From positions 19,261,553 to 19,325,552 of the forward strand of contig CM036199.1 in assembly GCA_020631735.1 (NCBI GenBank): a stretch of DNA of 64,000 nt. Reading direction: 5' to 3'. Below, in pieces: positions 45,901-58,429 of this stretch (positions are counted from its first letter, which is position 1; each line of letters begins with the position of its first letter). The notes beneath the pieces are model-generated. The model searched no databases. It saw nothing but the letters and a program-made list of their open reading frames with translations, and was not told the DNA's origin. Source of the DNA: Saccharum officinarum (Eukaryota > Streptophyta > Magnoliopsida > Poales > Poaceae). The translations under genes and the position numbers were made by a program.

Positions 45901-46171
45901 CTACGAAGTTTCATAAATTTTAGGGATCTACAGCTTTCATTTTGGTAGTTTCTCCATCTGAGGTCATTTAGGACCTGTCGACCACCGACCGGCCTATTTG
46001 CCTGATATGGCCCACAAGGCGATTTCAAATTAAAAAGTTGTCAACAACGAAGTCGCGACACATTTCGCATGAAAATCACGCGCTTTGCGGCTATGAGGAT
46101 TCGAACTCGTGGCCCCCCCTTGCGCGTAGCGTCCTCTATCACTGTACCTCATGCTCACATGTGCCTATAAT
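42952..46171. repeat. Two copies of a ~1610-bp trimer within the array
   Basis: The anchors at 42952, 43501, 44012 and 44561 repeat at 44561, 45113, 45621 and 46171, offsets of 1609-1612 bp. Private variants are shared, such as GGCCCTCCCTCGTTCATAGC at about 43443 and 45052, and a 40-bp internal duplication in the same unit types. Tandem duplication of a three-unit block. Confidence 0.85.
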
Positions 46172-47189
46172 GGATTTTGGTTCCCCACATATTGTACTAA
46201 ACTGAACATAAATTGATTGTTTGACGCCCGAAACGATTTCAAATGAAAAAGTTGTTAACTACGAAGTCGCGACACTTTTCGCGTGAAAATCACGTGCTTT
46301 GCGGCTGCGAGGATTCGAACCCGCTACCCCCTCCTCGCGCGTAGTCTCTTCTATCACTGCACCTCGTGCTCACATGTGCCTATAATGGATTTTGGTTCTC
46401 CACATATTTACTAAACTGAACATAGATTGATTGTTTGACGTCCTAAACGATTTCAAATGAAAAAGTTATCAGCCACAAAGTTTCATAACTTTTCGAGATC
46501 TACAACTTTCATTTTGGTAGTTTCTTCATCCGAGGTCATTTAGGACTTGTCGGCCAGTGGGCGGCCGACAGTCCTATTTTCCCGATATGGCCCACAAGAT
46601 GATTTCAAATCAAAAAGTTCTCAACTACGAAGTTTCATAAATTTTAGGGATCTACAACTTTCATTTTAGTCGTTTCTCCATCTGAGGTCATTTATGACAT
46701 GTCGGTCACCGACCGGCATATTTGCACGATATGGCCCACAAGACGATTTCAAATTAAAAAGTTGTCAACTACGAAGTCGCGACACTTTTCGTGTGAAAAT
46801 CACGCGCTTTGCGGCTACGAGGATTCAAACCCGCGGCCCCCCTCGCATGTAGCCTCCTCTATCACTCCACCTCGTGCTCACATGTGCCTGTAATGGATTT
46901 TGGTTCCCCACATATTATACTAAACTAAGCATAAATTGATTGTTTGACGCCCTAAACGATTTCAAATGAAAAAGTTGTCAACTACAAAGTTTCTTAACTT
47001 TTCGAGATCTACAACTTTCATTTTGATAGTTTCTCCATCCGAGGTCATTTAGGACCTATCGGCTACTGACCGGTCTATTTGCCCGATTTGGCCCACAAGA
47101 CGATTTCAATTAAAAAAATTGGTCAAATATGAAGTCGCGACACTTTTCGTGTGAAAATAACGCGCTTTGCGGCTGCGAGGATTCGAACC

Positions 47190-50100
47190 CACGGCCCCCC
47201 TCACGCGTAGCCTCCTCTATCACTGCACCTCGTGCTCACATGTGCCTATAATGGATTTTGGTTCCCCACATATTATTCTAAAATGAGCATAAAATGATTG
47301 TTTGACGCCCTAAACGATTTCAAATGAAAAAGTTGTCAACTGCAAAGTTTCATAACTTTTCGAGATCTACAACTTTCATTTTGGTAGTTTCTCCATCCGA
47401 GGTCATTTAGCACCTATCGGCCAGTGGGCGGCCGACAGGCCTATTTGCCCGATATGGCCCACAAGATGATTTCAAATCAAAAAGTCATCAACTATGAAGT
47501 TTCATAAATTTTAGGGATCTACATCTTTCATTTTAGTAGTTTCTCCGACCGAGGTCATTTAGGACCTGTCGGCCACCGACCGGCCTATTTAACTGATATG
47601 ACCCAAAAGACGATTTCAAATCAAGAAGTTGTCAACTACGAAGTCGCGGCACTTTTTGCTCGAAAATCATGTGCTTTGCGGCTGCAAGGATTCGAACCCG
47701 CGGCCTCCCCTGGCATGTAGCCTCCTCTATCACTGCACCTCGTGCTCACATGTGCCTAGAATGGATTTTGGTTCCCCACGTATTATACTAAATAGAGCAT
47801 AAATTGAATGTTTGACGCCCTAAATGATATCAAATGAAAAAGTTGTCAACTACAAAGCTTCATAACTTTTTGAGATCTACAACTTTCATTTTGGTAGTTT
47901 CTCCATCTGAGGTCATTTAGGACATGTCGGCCAGTGGGCGGCCAACAGGCCTATTTGCCCAATATGGCCCACAAGATGATTTCAAAACAAAAAGTCGTCA
48001 ACTACGAAGTTTCATAAATTTTAGGGATCTACAGCTTTCATTTTGGTAGTTTCTCCGTCTGAGGTCATTTAGGACCTGTCGGCCACCGACCGGCCTATTT
48101 GCCCGATATGGCCCACAAGACGATTTCAAATTAAAAAGTTGTCAACTACGAAGTCACGACACTTTTCGTGTGAAAATCACGCGCTTTGCGGCTGCGAGGA
48201 TTCGAACCTGCGGCCCCCCTCGCACGTAGCGTCCTCTATCACTGCACCTCGTGCTCACATGTGCCTATAATGGATTTTGGTTCCCCACATATTGTACTAA
48301 ACTGAACATAAATTGATTGTTTGACGCCCGACACGATTTCAAATGAAAAAGTTATCAACTGTAAAGTTTCATAACTTTTCGAGGTCTACAACTTTCATTT
48401 TGGTAGTTTCTCAATCCGAGGTCATTTGGCACCTGTCGGCCAGTGTGCGGCCGACAGGCCTATTTGCCCGATGTGGCCCAGAAGATGATTTCAAACCAAA
48501 AAGCCGTCAACTACGAAGTTTTATAAATTTTAGGGATCTACATCTTTCATTTTGGTACTTTCTCCATCCGAGGTCATTTAGGATCTGTCGGCCACCGACC
48601 GGCCTATTTAACCGATATGACCCAAAAGACGATTTTAAATCAAAAAGTTGTCAACTACGAAGTCGCGGCACTTTTTGCTCGAAAATCATGTGCTTTGCGG
48701 CTGCGAGGATTCAAACCTGCGGCCTCCCCTGGCATGTAGCCTCCTCTATCACTGCACCTCGTGCTCACATGTGCCTATAATGGATTTTGGTTCCCCACAT
48801 ATTATACTAAACTGAGCATAAATTGATTGTTTGACGCTCTAAATGATTTCAAACTAAAAAATTGTCAACTACGAAGTCGCGACACTTTTCACGTGAAAAT
48901 CACGTGCTTTGCGGCTGCGAGGATTCGAACCTGCTACCCCCACCCCCTCGCGCATAGTCTCTTCTATAACTGCACCTCGTGCTCACATGTGCCTATAATG
49001 GATTTTGGTTCTCCACATATTTTATTAAACTGAACATAAATTGATTGTTTCACGCCCTAAACGATTTCAAATGAAAAAGTTATCAACCGCAAAGTTTCAT
49101 AACTTTTCGAGATCTACAACTTTCATTTTGGTTGTTTCTCCATCCGAGGTCATTTAGGACCTATCGACCAGTGTGCGGCCGACAGTCCTATTTTCCCGAT
49201 ATGGCCCACAAGATGATTTCAAATCAAAAAGTCCTCAACTATGAAGTTTCATAAATTTTAGGGATCTACAACTTTCATTTTAGTAGTTTCTCCGTCCGAG
49301 GTCATTTATGACCTGTCAGCCACCGACCGGACTATATGTCCGATATGGACCACAAGACGATTTCAAATTAAAAAGTTGTCAAATACGAAGTTGCGACACT
49401 TTTCGTGTGAAAATAACGCGCTTTGCGGCTACGAGGATTCGAACCCGTGGCCCCCCCTCGCGCGTAGCCTCCTCTATCACTGCACCTCGTGCTCACATGT
49501 GCCTATAATGGATTTTGGTTCCCCGCATATTGTACTAAACTGAACATAAATTGATTGTTTGACGCCCTAAACGATTTCAAATGAAAAAGTAGTCAACTGC
49601 AAAGTTTCATAACTTTTTGAGATCTACAACTTTTATTTTGGTAGTTTCTTCATCCGAGGTCGTTTAGGACCTGTCGGCCAGTGGGCGGCCGACAGGCCTA
49701 TTTGCCCGATATGGCCCAAAAGATGACTTCAAATCAAAAAGTCGTCAACTACGAAGTTTCATAAATTTTAGGGATCTACATCTTTCATTTTGATAGTTTC
49801 TCTGACCGAGGTCATTTAGGACATGTCGGCCACCGACCGGCCTATTTAACCGATATGACCCAAAAGACGATTTCAAATCAAAAAGTTGTCAACTACGAAG
49901 TCGCGGCACTTCTTGCTCGAAAATCATGTGCTTTGCGGCTGCAAGGATTCGAACCCACGGCCTCCCCTGGCATGTAGCCTCCTCTATCACTGCACCTCGT
50001 GCTCACATGTGCCTAGAATGGATTTTGGTTCCCCATGTATTATACTAAACTGAGCATAAATTGAATGTTTGACGCCCTAAACGATATCAAATGAAAAAGT

Positions 50101-50870
50101 TGTCAACTGCAAAGTTTCATAACTTTTTGAGATCGAAAACTTTCATTTTGGTAGTTTCTTCATCTAAAGTCATTTAGGACCTATCGGCCAGTCGGCGGCC
50201 GACATGCCTATTTGCCTGATATGGCCCACAACATGATTTCAAATCAAAAAGTCATCAACTACAAAGTTTCATAAATTTTAGGGATCTACAGCTTTCATTT
50301 TGATATTTTCTCCGTCCGAGGTCATTTAGGACCTGTCGGCTACCGACCGGCCTATTTGCCCGATATGGCCCACAAGACGATTTCAAATTAAAAAGTTGTC
50401 AACTACGAAGTCGTGACACTTTTCGCGTGAAAATCACGCGCTTTGCGGCTGTGAGGATTCGAACCCGCGGCCCCCCTCGCGCGTAGCGTCCTCTATTACT
50501 GCTCCTCGTGATCACATGTGCCTATAATGGATTTTGGTTCCCCACATATTGTACTAAACTAAACATAAATTGATTGTTTGACGCCCGAAACGATTTCAAA
50601 TGAAAAAGTTGTCAACTGCAAAGTTTCATAACTTTTTTAGATCTACAACTTTCATTTTGGTAGTTTCATAACTTTTTGAGATCTACAACTTTCATTTTGG
50701 TAGTTTCTCTATCCGAGGTCATTTAGGACAAGTCGGCCAGTGGGCGGCCGACAGGCCTATTTGCCCGATATGGCCCACAAGATGATTTCAAATTAAAAAG
50801 TCGTCAACTACGAAGTTCCATAAATTTTAGGGATCTACAGCTTTTATTTTGGTAGTTTCTCCGTCTGAGG
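47190..50870. repeat. Second copy of a ≥3.7-kb block of the array
   Basis: Matches 39626 to about 43300 at an offset of ~7570 bp. The sequence of unit lengths (508, 511, 217, 510, 510, 507, 549) recurs as (509, 510, 218, 510, 508, 512, 550). Private variants are shared, such as ATTATTCTAAA with CATAAAATGATTG (39705 and 47274) and GAACCTGCTACCCC with TAGTCTCTTCTATAAC. The left copy is cut by the gap. Confidence 0.85.
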
Positions 50871-53342
50871 TCATTTAGGACATGTCGGCCACCGACCGGT
50901 CTATTTGCCCGATATGGCCCACAAGACGATTTCAAATTAAAAAGTTGTCAAATACGAAGTCGCGACACTTTTTGTGTGAAAATAACGCGCTTTGCGGCTA
51001 CGAGGATTCGAACCCGCGGCCTCTCCTCACGCGTAGCCTCCTCTATCACTGCACCTCGTGCTCACATGTGCCTATAATGGATTTTGGTTCCCCACATATT
51101 ATACTAAACTGAGCATAAATTGATTGTTTGACGCCCTAAACGATTTCAAATGAAAAAGTTGTCAACTGCAAAGTTTAATAACTTTTCGAGATCTACAACT
51201 TTCATTTTGGTAGTTTCTCCATCCGAGGTCATTTAGCACCTGTCGGCCAGTGGGCGGTCGATAGGCCTATTTGCCCGATATGGCCCACAAGATGATTTTA
51301 ATCAAAAAGTCATCAACTACGAAGTTTCATAAATTTTAGGGACCTACATCTTTCATTTGGGTAGTTTCTCCGACCGAGGTCATTTAGCACCTGTCGGGCA
51401 CCGACCGGCCTATTTAACCGATATGACCCAAAAGACGATTTAAAACCAAAAAGTTGTCAACTACGAAGTCGCGGCACTTTTTGCTCGAAAATCATGTGCT
51501 TTGCGGCAGCGAGGATTCGAACCCACGGCCTCCCCTAGCATGTAGCCTCCTCTATCACTGCACCTCGTGCTCACATGTGCCTAGAATGGATTTTGGTTCC
51601 CCACGTATTATACTAAACTGAGCATAAATTGAATGTTTGACGCCCTAAACGATATCAAATGAAAATGTTGTCAACTAGATCAAAAACTTTCATTTTGGTA
51701 GTTTCTTCATCCGAGGTCATTTAGGACCTATCGGCCAGTTGGCGGCCGACATGCCTATTTGCCTGATATGGCCCACAAGATGATTTCAAATCAAAAAGTC
51801 GTCAACTATGAAGTTTCATAAATTTTAGGGATCTACAGCTTTCATTTTGGTATTTTCTCCGTCCGAGGTCATTTAGGACCTGTCGGCTACCGACCGGCCT
51901 ATTTGCCCGATATGGCCCACAAGACGATTTCAAATTAAAAAGTTGTCAACTACGAAGCCACGACACTTTTCGCGTGAAAATCACGCGCTTTGCGGCTGCG
52001 AGGATTCGAACCCGCGGCCCCCCTCGCGCGTAGCATCCTCTATCACTGCACCTCGTGCTCACATGTGCCTATAATGGATTTTGGTTCCCCAAATATTGTA
52101 CTAAACTGAACATAAATTGATTGTTTGACGCCCGAAACGATTTCAAATGAAAAAGTTGTCAACTGCAAAGTTTCATAACTTTTTAAGATCTACAACTTTC
52201 ATTTTGGTAGTTTCTCCATCCGAGGTCATTTAGGACCTGTCGGCCACCGATCGGCCTATTTAACCGATATGACCCAAAAGACGATTTCAAATCAAAAAGT
52301 TGTCAACTACGAAGTCGCGGCACTTTTGGCTCGAAAATCATGTGCTTTGCGGCTGCGAGGATTTGAACCCGCGGACTCCCCTCGCGTGTAGCCTCCTCTA
52401 TCACTGCACCTCGTGCTCACATGTGCCTAGAATGGATTTTGGTTCCCCACATATTATACTAGACTGAGCATAAATTGATTGTTTGACGCCCTAAACGATT
52501 TCAAATGAAAAAGTAGTCATCTGCAAAGTTTCATAATTTTTTGAGATCTACAACTTTCATTTTGGTAGTTTCATAACTTTTTGAGATCTACAACTTTCAT
52601 TTTGGTAGTTTCTCCATCCGAGGTCATTTAGGACATGTCGGCCAGTGGGCGGCCGATAGGCCTATTTGCCCGATATGGCCCACAAGATGATTTCAAATCA
52701 AAAAGTCATCAACTACGAAGTTTCATAAATTTTAGGGATCTACAACTTTTATTTTGGTAGTTTCTCCATCCGAGGTCATTTAGGACATGTTGGCCACCGA
52801 CCAGCCTATTTGCCCGATATAGCCCACAAGACGATTTCAAATTAAAAAGTTGTCAACTACGAAGTCGCGACACTTTTCGCAAGAAAATTACGCGCTTTGC
52901 GGCTGCGAGGGTTCAAACCCGTGGCCCCCCTCGCGCGTAGCCTCCTCTATCGCTGCACCTCGTGCTCACATGTGCCTATAATGGATTTTGGTTTCCCACA
53001 TATTATACTAAACTGAATATAAATTGATTGTTTGACGCCCGAAACGATTTCAAATGAAAAGGTTGTCAAGTGCAAAGTTTCATAACTTTTCGAGGTCTAC
53101 AACTTTCATTTTGGTAGTTTCTCCATCCGAGGTCATTTAGGACATGTCGGCCAGTGGGCGGCCGACAGGCCTATTTGCCCGATATGGCCCACAAGATAAT
53201 TTCAAATCAAAAAGGCGTCAACTACGAAGTTTCATAAATTTTAGGGATCTACAACTTTTATTTTGGTAGTTTCTCCGTCTGAGGTCATTTAGGACCTGTC
53301 GGCCACCGACCGACCTATTTAACCGATATTACCCAAAAGACG

Positions 53343-54425
53343 TATGGACTTAAATAGAAGCCCCCAAGAAATAGAGACATTGGGCTCTCACTACACACAG
53401 CCTCGGGGTGACCAAACGCGCCGGTCAGAACGACCAGACGCGTGGCACCCTAGCGTCCATTCAGCAATCCACGTCCATGTGTCCTGCTTCAAATGTACGC
53501 CATCCGATCTTCAACGGCTAGTTAGCCTCGTGCCACGCGTTAAAACATGACCAGACACAGCGAGGGATGACCGGATGCACCACGCCCGCGTCAGGTCCTC
53601 ACTCGCCCGCGCACCACCAGCTAGTGACCGGACGCGTCGCTGTTTTGACCTAACTCGTGCCAACACGGAGTCAGATCATTTTCAGTAAGCTCTCCGAGCG
53701 CCATTTCAGCGGTCGGACGCGTCAGGTCACGCATGACCAGACGCGCCGGTGAGTCTGATCACCAAAGCCTCGCCTAACTGCTTGCGTCAGCCAACCTCAC
53801 CAGTGATCGGACACGGCCACTGCGCGTCAGGTCGCCACTCCGCGCCACCGTCCGGTCACTTGACCGAGACCGCACCACTTCACCACCACTGACCGGACGC
53901 ACCAGTGCAGAGTCCGGTCCAGCGTCCGATCGAGGGAAAACAACCCCTCGACTTCACCAACTTCACCACCCTTGATCAAATGTGCCAACCACCAAGTATA
54001 TCACCTTGTGCACGTGTGTTAGCATATTTTCACAAATATTTTCAAGGGTGTTAGCACTCACTAGAATCTAAATGCATATGCAATGAATTAGAGCATCTAG
54101 TGGCACTTTGAAAACCGCATTTTGATACGAGTTTCACCCCTCTTAATAGTACGGTTATCGATCCTAAATGTGATCACACTCGCTAAGTGTCTCGATCACC
54201 AAACCAAAAAAGTTCCTATCAAGTTTCACATTTGCCTTCAGTTTTTTGTTTCTCTTTCTTCTTTTCCAAGCTGAGCACTTGATCATCATGGTCACCACAC
54301 CATCATCATGATCTTCACCATTGCTTCACCACTTGGAATAGTGCTACCTATCTCCTGGTCACTTTGATAAACTAGGTTAGCATTAAGGGTTTCATCAATT
54401 TATCAAAACCCAATTAGAGCTTTCA
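53343..54425 (-). mobile_element. Truncated Copia-type LTR, minus strand
   Basis: On the minus strand it starts at 54425 with TGAAAGCTCTAATTGGG and the usual following text (AACCTAGTTTATCAAAGTGAC, GAGATAGGTAGCAC). It contains CCGGACGC/GTCCGGTC motifs and stops abruptly at 53343 against the tandem array. It is related in type to, but distinct from, the LTR at 26775-38586. No internal region and no second LTR are seen, so it is a fragment. Confidence 0.65.
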
Positions 54426-55370
54426 GGTGCATGGCACGAGGCAGGTCTGTCCCATCTGGACAGATGGACGTCATGCTAGGAGCATTAGCGTATATGTATG
54501 ATCAGGATTAATGGAGAGAAAAGGGCCCACAATATGGACATGAGGTTAAAAGGAGAGAAAAAACCATCAATATACTCTGATGTAGATATGGCCCGATCAA
54601 ATAAGCATGACGCCAATTAATTGATTGGAGCCGAATCGAATGTTTTTTTCTGTCATTGTTTGTATTCCACGCTCTATCGATCTTCTCTGTCCTTTTGTTG
54701 ATTTTTTTCGTTGTTTCCTTTGGTTTATGTACACTTGGCCTGTATTTCTAGGTCAATGAAAATTGTACCGCTATAAACCCAGAAATTGTGGTCTATATTA
54801 AATCACAGCTCCGAACCACTAGATTTTCTCTGACGGCAAGAAGTGGTGATACGTCAAACTCTATGACCTCACGAAATGCGTGGGAAACAGGATGGCTAGT
54901 GGTAAAACTAAATAATCTTCTGGTTGTGATCCATCACATAGCCTTGAAGAAGTGTCACAGTAAAATGAAACATGTACTAAATTGATCGAGAAAAAACATT
55001 TACTAAATTGACTAATCCATATTTAATATTGAAGAGTGAAAAATTCTTCTTACACTTTTTCACATTCCCTTCACCCGCCATTGTCATTCCACAAACGATA
55101 ATGATACGTCCCACGCATCCATCCCATCTGGACAGACTCTCTACGCGCTCTGCCTTTGTCACCCGCGCTGCTTGCTCCCGCCCGCACTAGCGCCACTTGC
55201 TCTGTGCGCCCTGCCCGCGTCGCTCGCTTCGCGTGCCTTGTGCCCCGCCCGCCCGCGCCTTTGTTCGCTCCTGCCCATGCATATTAGCCTCGACCATTGC
55301 ACACCCCGCTTGTCGCGACCGTCTCGCAGGGCTGCCTCCACCTCGCTAGTTCACTGCATCGCCTGTCCAT
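54426..55370. other. Intergenic stretch without a recognised gene
   Basis: No domain recognised. CCCATCTGGACAGA occurs at 54450-54463 and again at 55124-55137. 55140-55350 is GC-rich with a chance 149-codon frame. Confidence 0.3.
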
Positions 55371-55995
55371 GTTGCACTGAAAACGTATGTTGCAAACGTA
55401 TGCTCAAGTGTTTCAGATATTTCAGAGGTATATTGCAAGTGTTCTGTATGGATGTTGCAAAGGAATATCCGGATGTTGCACATGTTGCAATGGCTATACA
55501 CGCATGTTTCAAGAATTTGTTAAAAATGTTTCATCTGTTTCAGAAGTATTTTGCAAGTGTTTTATTTGTATGTTGCATAGATATGTTGCAAGTGTATGTT
55601 TTAATGTATCATCTATTTTAGACGTTTTGCTGCAATTGTTTTCATCTGAGTGTTGCAAAAGTAGATTTTGATGTAGGTATAGAGGAAGCCCAAGCCCTCA
55701 GTGGTCCAGCTGCGGCTCCCCTAGTGTGGCGAAGATAGCGGCCATGAATACAGGAGCGGCAAGGACAGGACGCCGTAGCGGATCGGCTAGGATGGGGAGC
55801 GGGATGGGCACAGGCGCGGTGCATCGGGCCGGATAGGACACGAGTGAGGGAGCTGTGTGCGTCGGACGTAGGCGTGGGAGCTTCGTCCGCGACAAATACT
55901 GCCTCCAGAGAGAGATGGGCGTGAGGCAAAGGAAGCTGTGTGCATCGGACGCTGGCGCGGAGCTGGGTCGTGTCCGGACGGACGTCCAGTACTCC
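55371..55995. repeat. ATGTTGCAA-rich dispersed repeat
   Basis: Degenerate short repeats ATGTTGCAA, AAGTGTTTCAGA and CATCTGTTTCAGA recur over about 300 bp, followed by a GC-rich part ending GTGTCCGGACGGACGTCC. I recognise this as a widespread grass repeat that forms part of DNA transposons. The class (CACTA, Mutator or Helitron) cannot be decided by eye. Overlapping frames here are not genes. Confidence 0.5.
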
Positions 55996-57744
55996 TTCAC
56001 ACAAAATCTTGGAATAGATCACATGGTCAATTTCCACCGGCTTACGCCTTCCAATGGATGGACGCGACAGGCACTCCCCCAGCGGTGGGTTCCAATAACC
56101 CATCCGAAGGAGCTAATATTTGTTTCCTCTCTCCCATTACAAATTATAAGACGTTTGTTTATAAAAAAAAGTAAAATAAAAGGAGTAGTATATAATCTGG
56201 CTGCGCATACACATCTTGTTCCACATTTCGTCTGTCCACCGCCATTTATTTTACCGTTCGACGCTTCGTCCGTTTTTTTTTCGCTTCGTCTGTTTGTTCT
56301 CCCTTCCACATTCTTTTTTTTCCTTTTTTGTTTTCTGTTCCCCTTCATCGGCGGTCTGGTTTTTCTCAGCCATTTCTATTAGAGCACATGCAAGAATCAT
56401 TATTTAGAGAGTCATTCATATAAGAATCGTTTTCTATATCCAACAAATTTTTCTATATCTCGTTTGCACTCTGGAGAGTCATTCTCGTTTTCTATTTTTG
56501 GCTAGCGAAAATGCAGAATAGGAAATGACTATATTTGGATAACCAAATAAATAAGCTATTAAAGGGTATTTTTTCACTAAAATCTCTATTCCTAGCAATT
56601 ATGAAGGATATAGAGAGCTGCTTAGAGTTGCTCTTACCTTCCATTTTCTTTTTATATATGTAAACATCAAAAACAAATAATAAAATATAGTATTATGTGT
56701 CTTTAAATCCTTAACACTTCAGTATTATGTGTCTTTAAATCCTCAGCCCTTCTCTAATAAATATAGATTATTACCAATAAATTGTTGATGCAGTTTTGAT
56801 TAGCAACGAAACTTATTTTCGTTACAACTTAGATGTGAGCCAATGGTTCAAGTAATCAAACTATGAACTGAAATCTTGAATAGTTTGTTGTCTATTCGAT
56901 CTAAATAAATGTTTCGAAACTACATGTACCTATGCTATTCCTGAATCCTGACAAGGGCTACCATGTGGAAAATTGAGAGAGGTTTGTCGTCATAATCATC
57001 AGCAGACAAACCAGTCCTTAACAAGTCGGTAATTAACTCTTTGTCAACTTTTATCAAATTTGGAATTATAAATTTTTATGGGTTCTGAAAGGAAATCACT
57101 GAGGTAGGTATTTAATTGTACCCACACATTAATACTATCAAAGTTAAGTTATAATATATTTATGAGTAAATATTTCTGCGCAACGAGAGAAAAATATATC
57201 AAGATCGTATTTTTAACTCGATACAAGATTAAAAGGACATTGTCATATTCCGCCAATATTTACTTATATTATGTATGGCATGGCCATTATAAATTAAATT
57301 GTACCTTTTGATTTTTATAGAAAGAATAAAACATAAATGGATCGTAACATTCACACCTCATTTCTCGTGAAGGTTTAATAGTTTTTTTTTCTTTCTGTTG
57401 CAACGTGCTAGGTTTGATGCATACTAGACCTTAGGGCGTCTCCAAAGACGCGGCTCAATCGCCAGCAGACGTGGACGGAGAGAGGATTAAAAAAATAAAA
57501 AACCTGGAACCCGCTTGGTAGAAGAACGTGGGGGCAAGCAGTCAGAGACCGTGGATTTCTTGGACAGTGTACATACTCTCTCTCCTCCACATGTGATAAA
57601 AGCTGATGTCAGCCAGCTATTGAAAGCACCCGTTGAGGACGCGACGACGGAGGGAGTATCATCAAATAATGTCAGGGTCAAATATAAATGCGCAGATGGT
57701 AGTACACCAGTTGGATTTTGGAGTCAGGTTCAGACCTTTCAGGC
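55996..57744. other. AT-rich intergenic stretch without a recognised gene
   Basis: No gene is supported. 56379-56637 looks like a small MITE (TTAGAGCA at the left, TGCTCTTA at the right, AT-rich interior), but the inverted ends are short. A tandem AGTATTATGTGTCTTTAAATC duplication lies at about 56690-56742. Confidence 0.35.
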
Positions 57745-58017
57745 GTAAAGTTTTGGGTGTCATATCGATATTAAATGGGAGTGTTACATGGTATTAGAAT
57801 ACTAATAAAAAATAAATTATAGAATCTATGATTGACACATGTGTTACTGTAGCACTTTATTGTCAAATCATGGACTAATTAGGCTTAAAAGATTCGTCTC
57901 GCAGAGTAGTCGCAATCTATACAATTAGTTATTTTTTAGTCTATATTTAATACTTCATGCATATGTCTAAATATTCGATGAGACATGGTGTAAATTTTTT
58001 AGGGAGAAACTAAACAA
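57745..58017. mobile_element. Grass MITE, minus orientation, one end eroded
   Basis: The right end GAAACTAAACAAGGTCT corresponds to the GTTTAGTT-type terminus. The interior has AGGCTTAAAAGATTCGTCTCG and TACTTCATGCATATGTCTAAA, the inverse of motifs in the MITE at 22685-22928, so both belong to related families. The left terminus cannot be defined. Confidence 0.6.
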
Positions 58018-58315
58018 GGTCTCGATGAGCAGTCTCGTACAAGATACTCCTTCCGTCTAAGAAAAATTACAATTCTAGGACTGGGCTCGAAAACCAAGGT
58101 AGCTGGCAAATGACAAAAACGCCCCTATAATCTAACACTGCAGTTCACTGGATGGAAACGATCTTGTGCTGGAGTCTTCTGGATTGGAATGAGTGGACAG
58201 AAGAAGGTGCAGCCTTGAGGTTGGTTTTTTTTATGCCTCTTATTTTTTCTACCGGAGAAAAACGAGTGGAACGCTGGATCACCCCTCTTGAGAATGGTCC
58301 AACGATTTGTCAGCA

Positions 58316-58429
58316 TGTTCGTTTGAGTTTTCAGCCGCTTATTTTATTTTCAGTCAGCTAGCAGTATTTTTCTCTCATATAAATCAGTCAACAATATTTT
58401 CAACCGTTTATTTCCAGCCCAAACGAATA
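58316..58429. mobile_element. Small MITE with TGTTCGTTTG ends (~114 bp)
   Basis: The left end TGTTCGTTTGAG and right end CCCAAACGAATA are imperfect inverted repeats. The interior TTTTCTCTCATATAAATCAG resembles a frequent grass MITE with AGCC/GGCT ends. It lies about 210 bp upstream of the MSRA TATA box, a common MITE position. Confidence 0.6.

Larger units (their letters stand above)
39626..53342. repeat. Tandem array of a ~510-bp unit with higher-order structure (13.7 kb)
   Basis: The string TGGATTTTGGTT or a close variant recurs 29 times, starting near 39682, 40189, 40697, 41208, 41425, 41935, 42445, 42952 and onward to 52981. Intervals are mostly 505-512 bp, with variants of ~550, ~491, ~358 and ~217 bp. 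Each full unit has module A (~150 bp, with ACAACTTTCATTTTGGTAGT and a CTGTCGGCC hairpin), module B (~146 bp, related to A, with ACCGACCGGCC) and module C (~213 bp, with a tRNA-like segment on the minus strand). A and B are diverged copies of one sequence. The array runs from the N gap to 53342, where a truncated Copia LTR abuts. Frames inside it (for example 48343-48780) are not genes. Confidence 0.95.

Noticed and set aside
48343..48780. 145-codon open frame within the array
   Set aside because: It spans module borders of a noncoding repeat and is not preserved in sister units.
39626..53342. CRISPR-like array
   Set aside because: Direct repeats of ~510 bp without short spacers, in a plant nuclear context; this is a tandem satellite-like repeat.
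55172..55671. 149- and 94-codon frames in the ATGTTGCAA-rich repeat
   Set aside because: They are formed by short degenerate repeats of a dispersed noncoding element.
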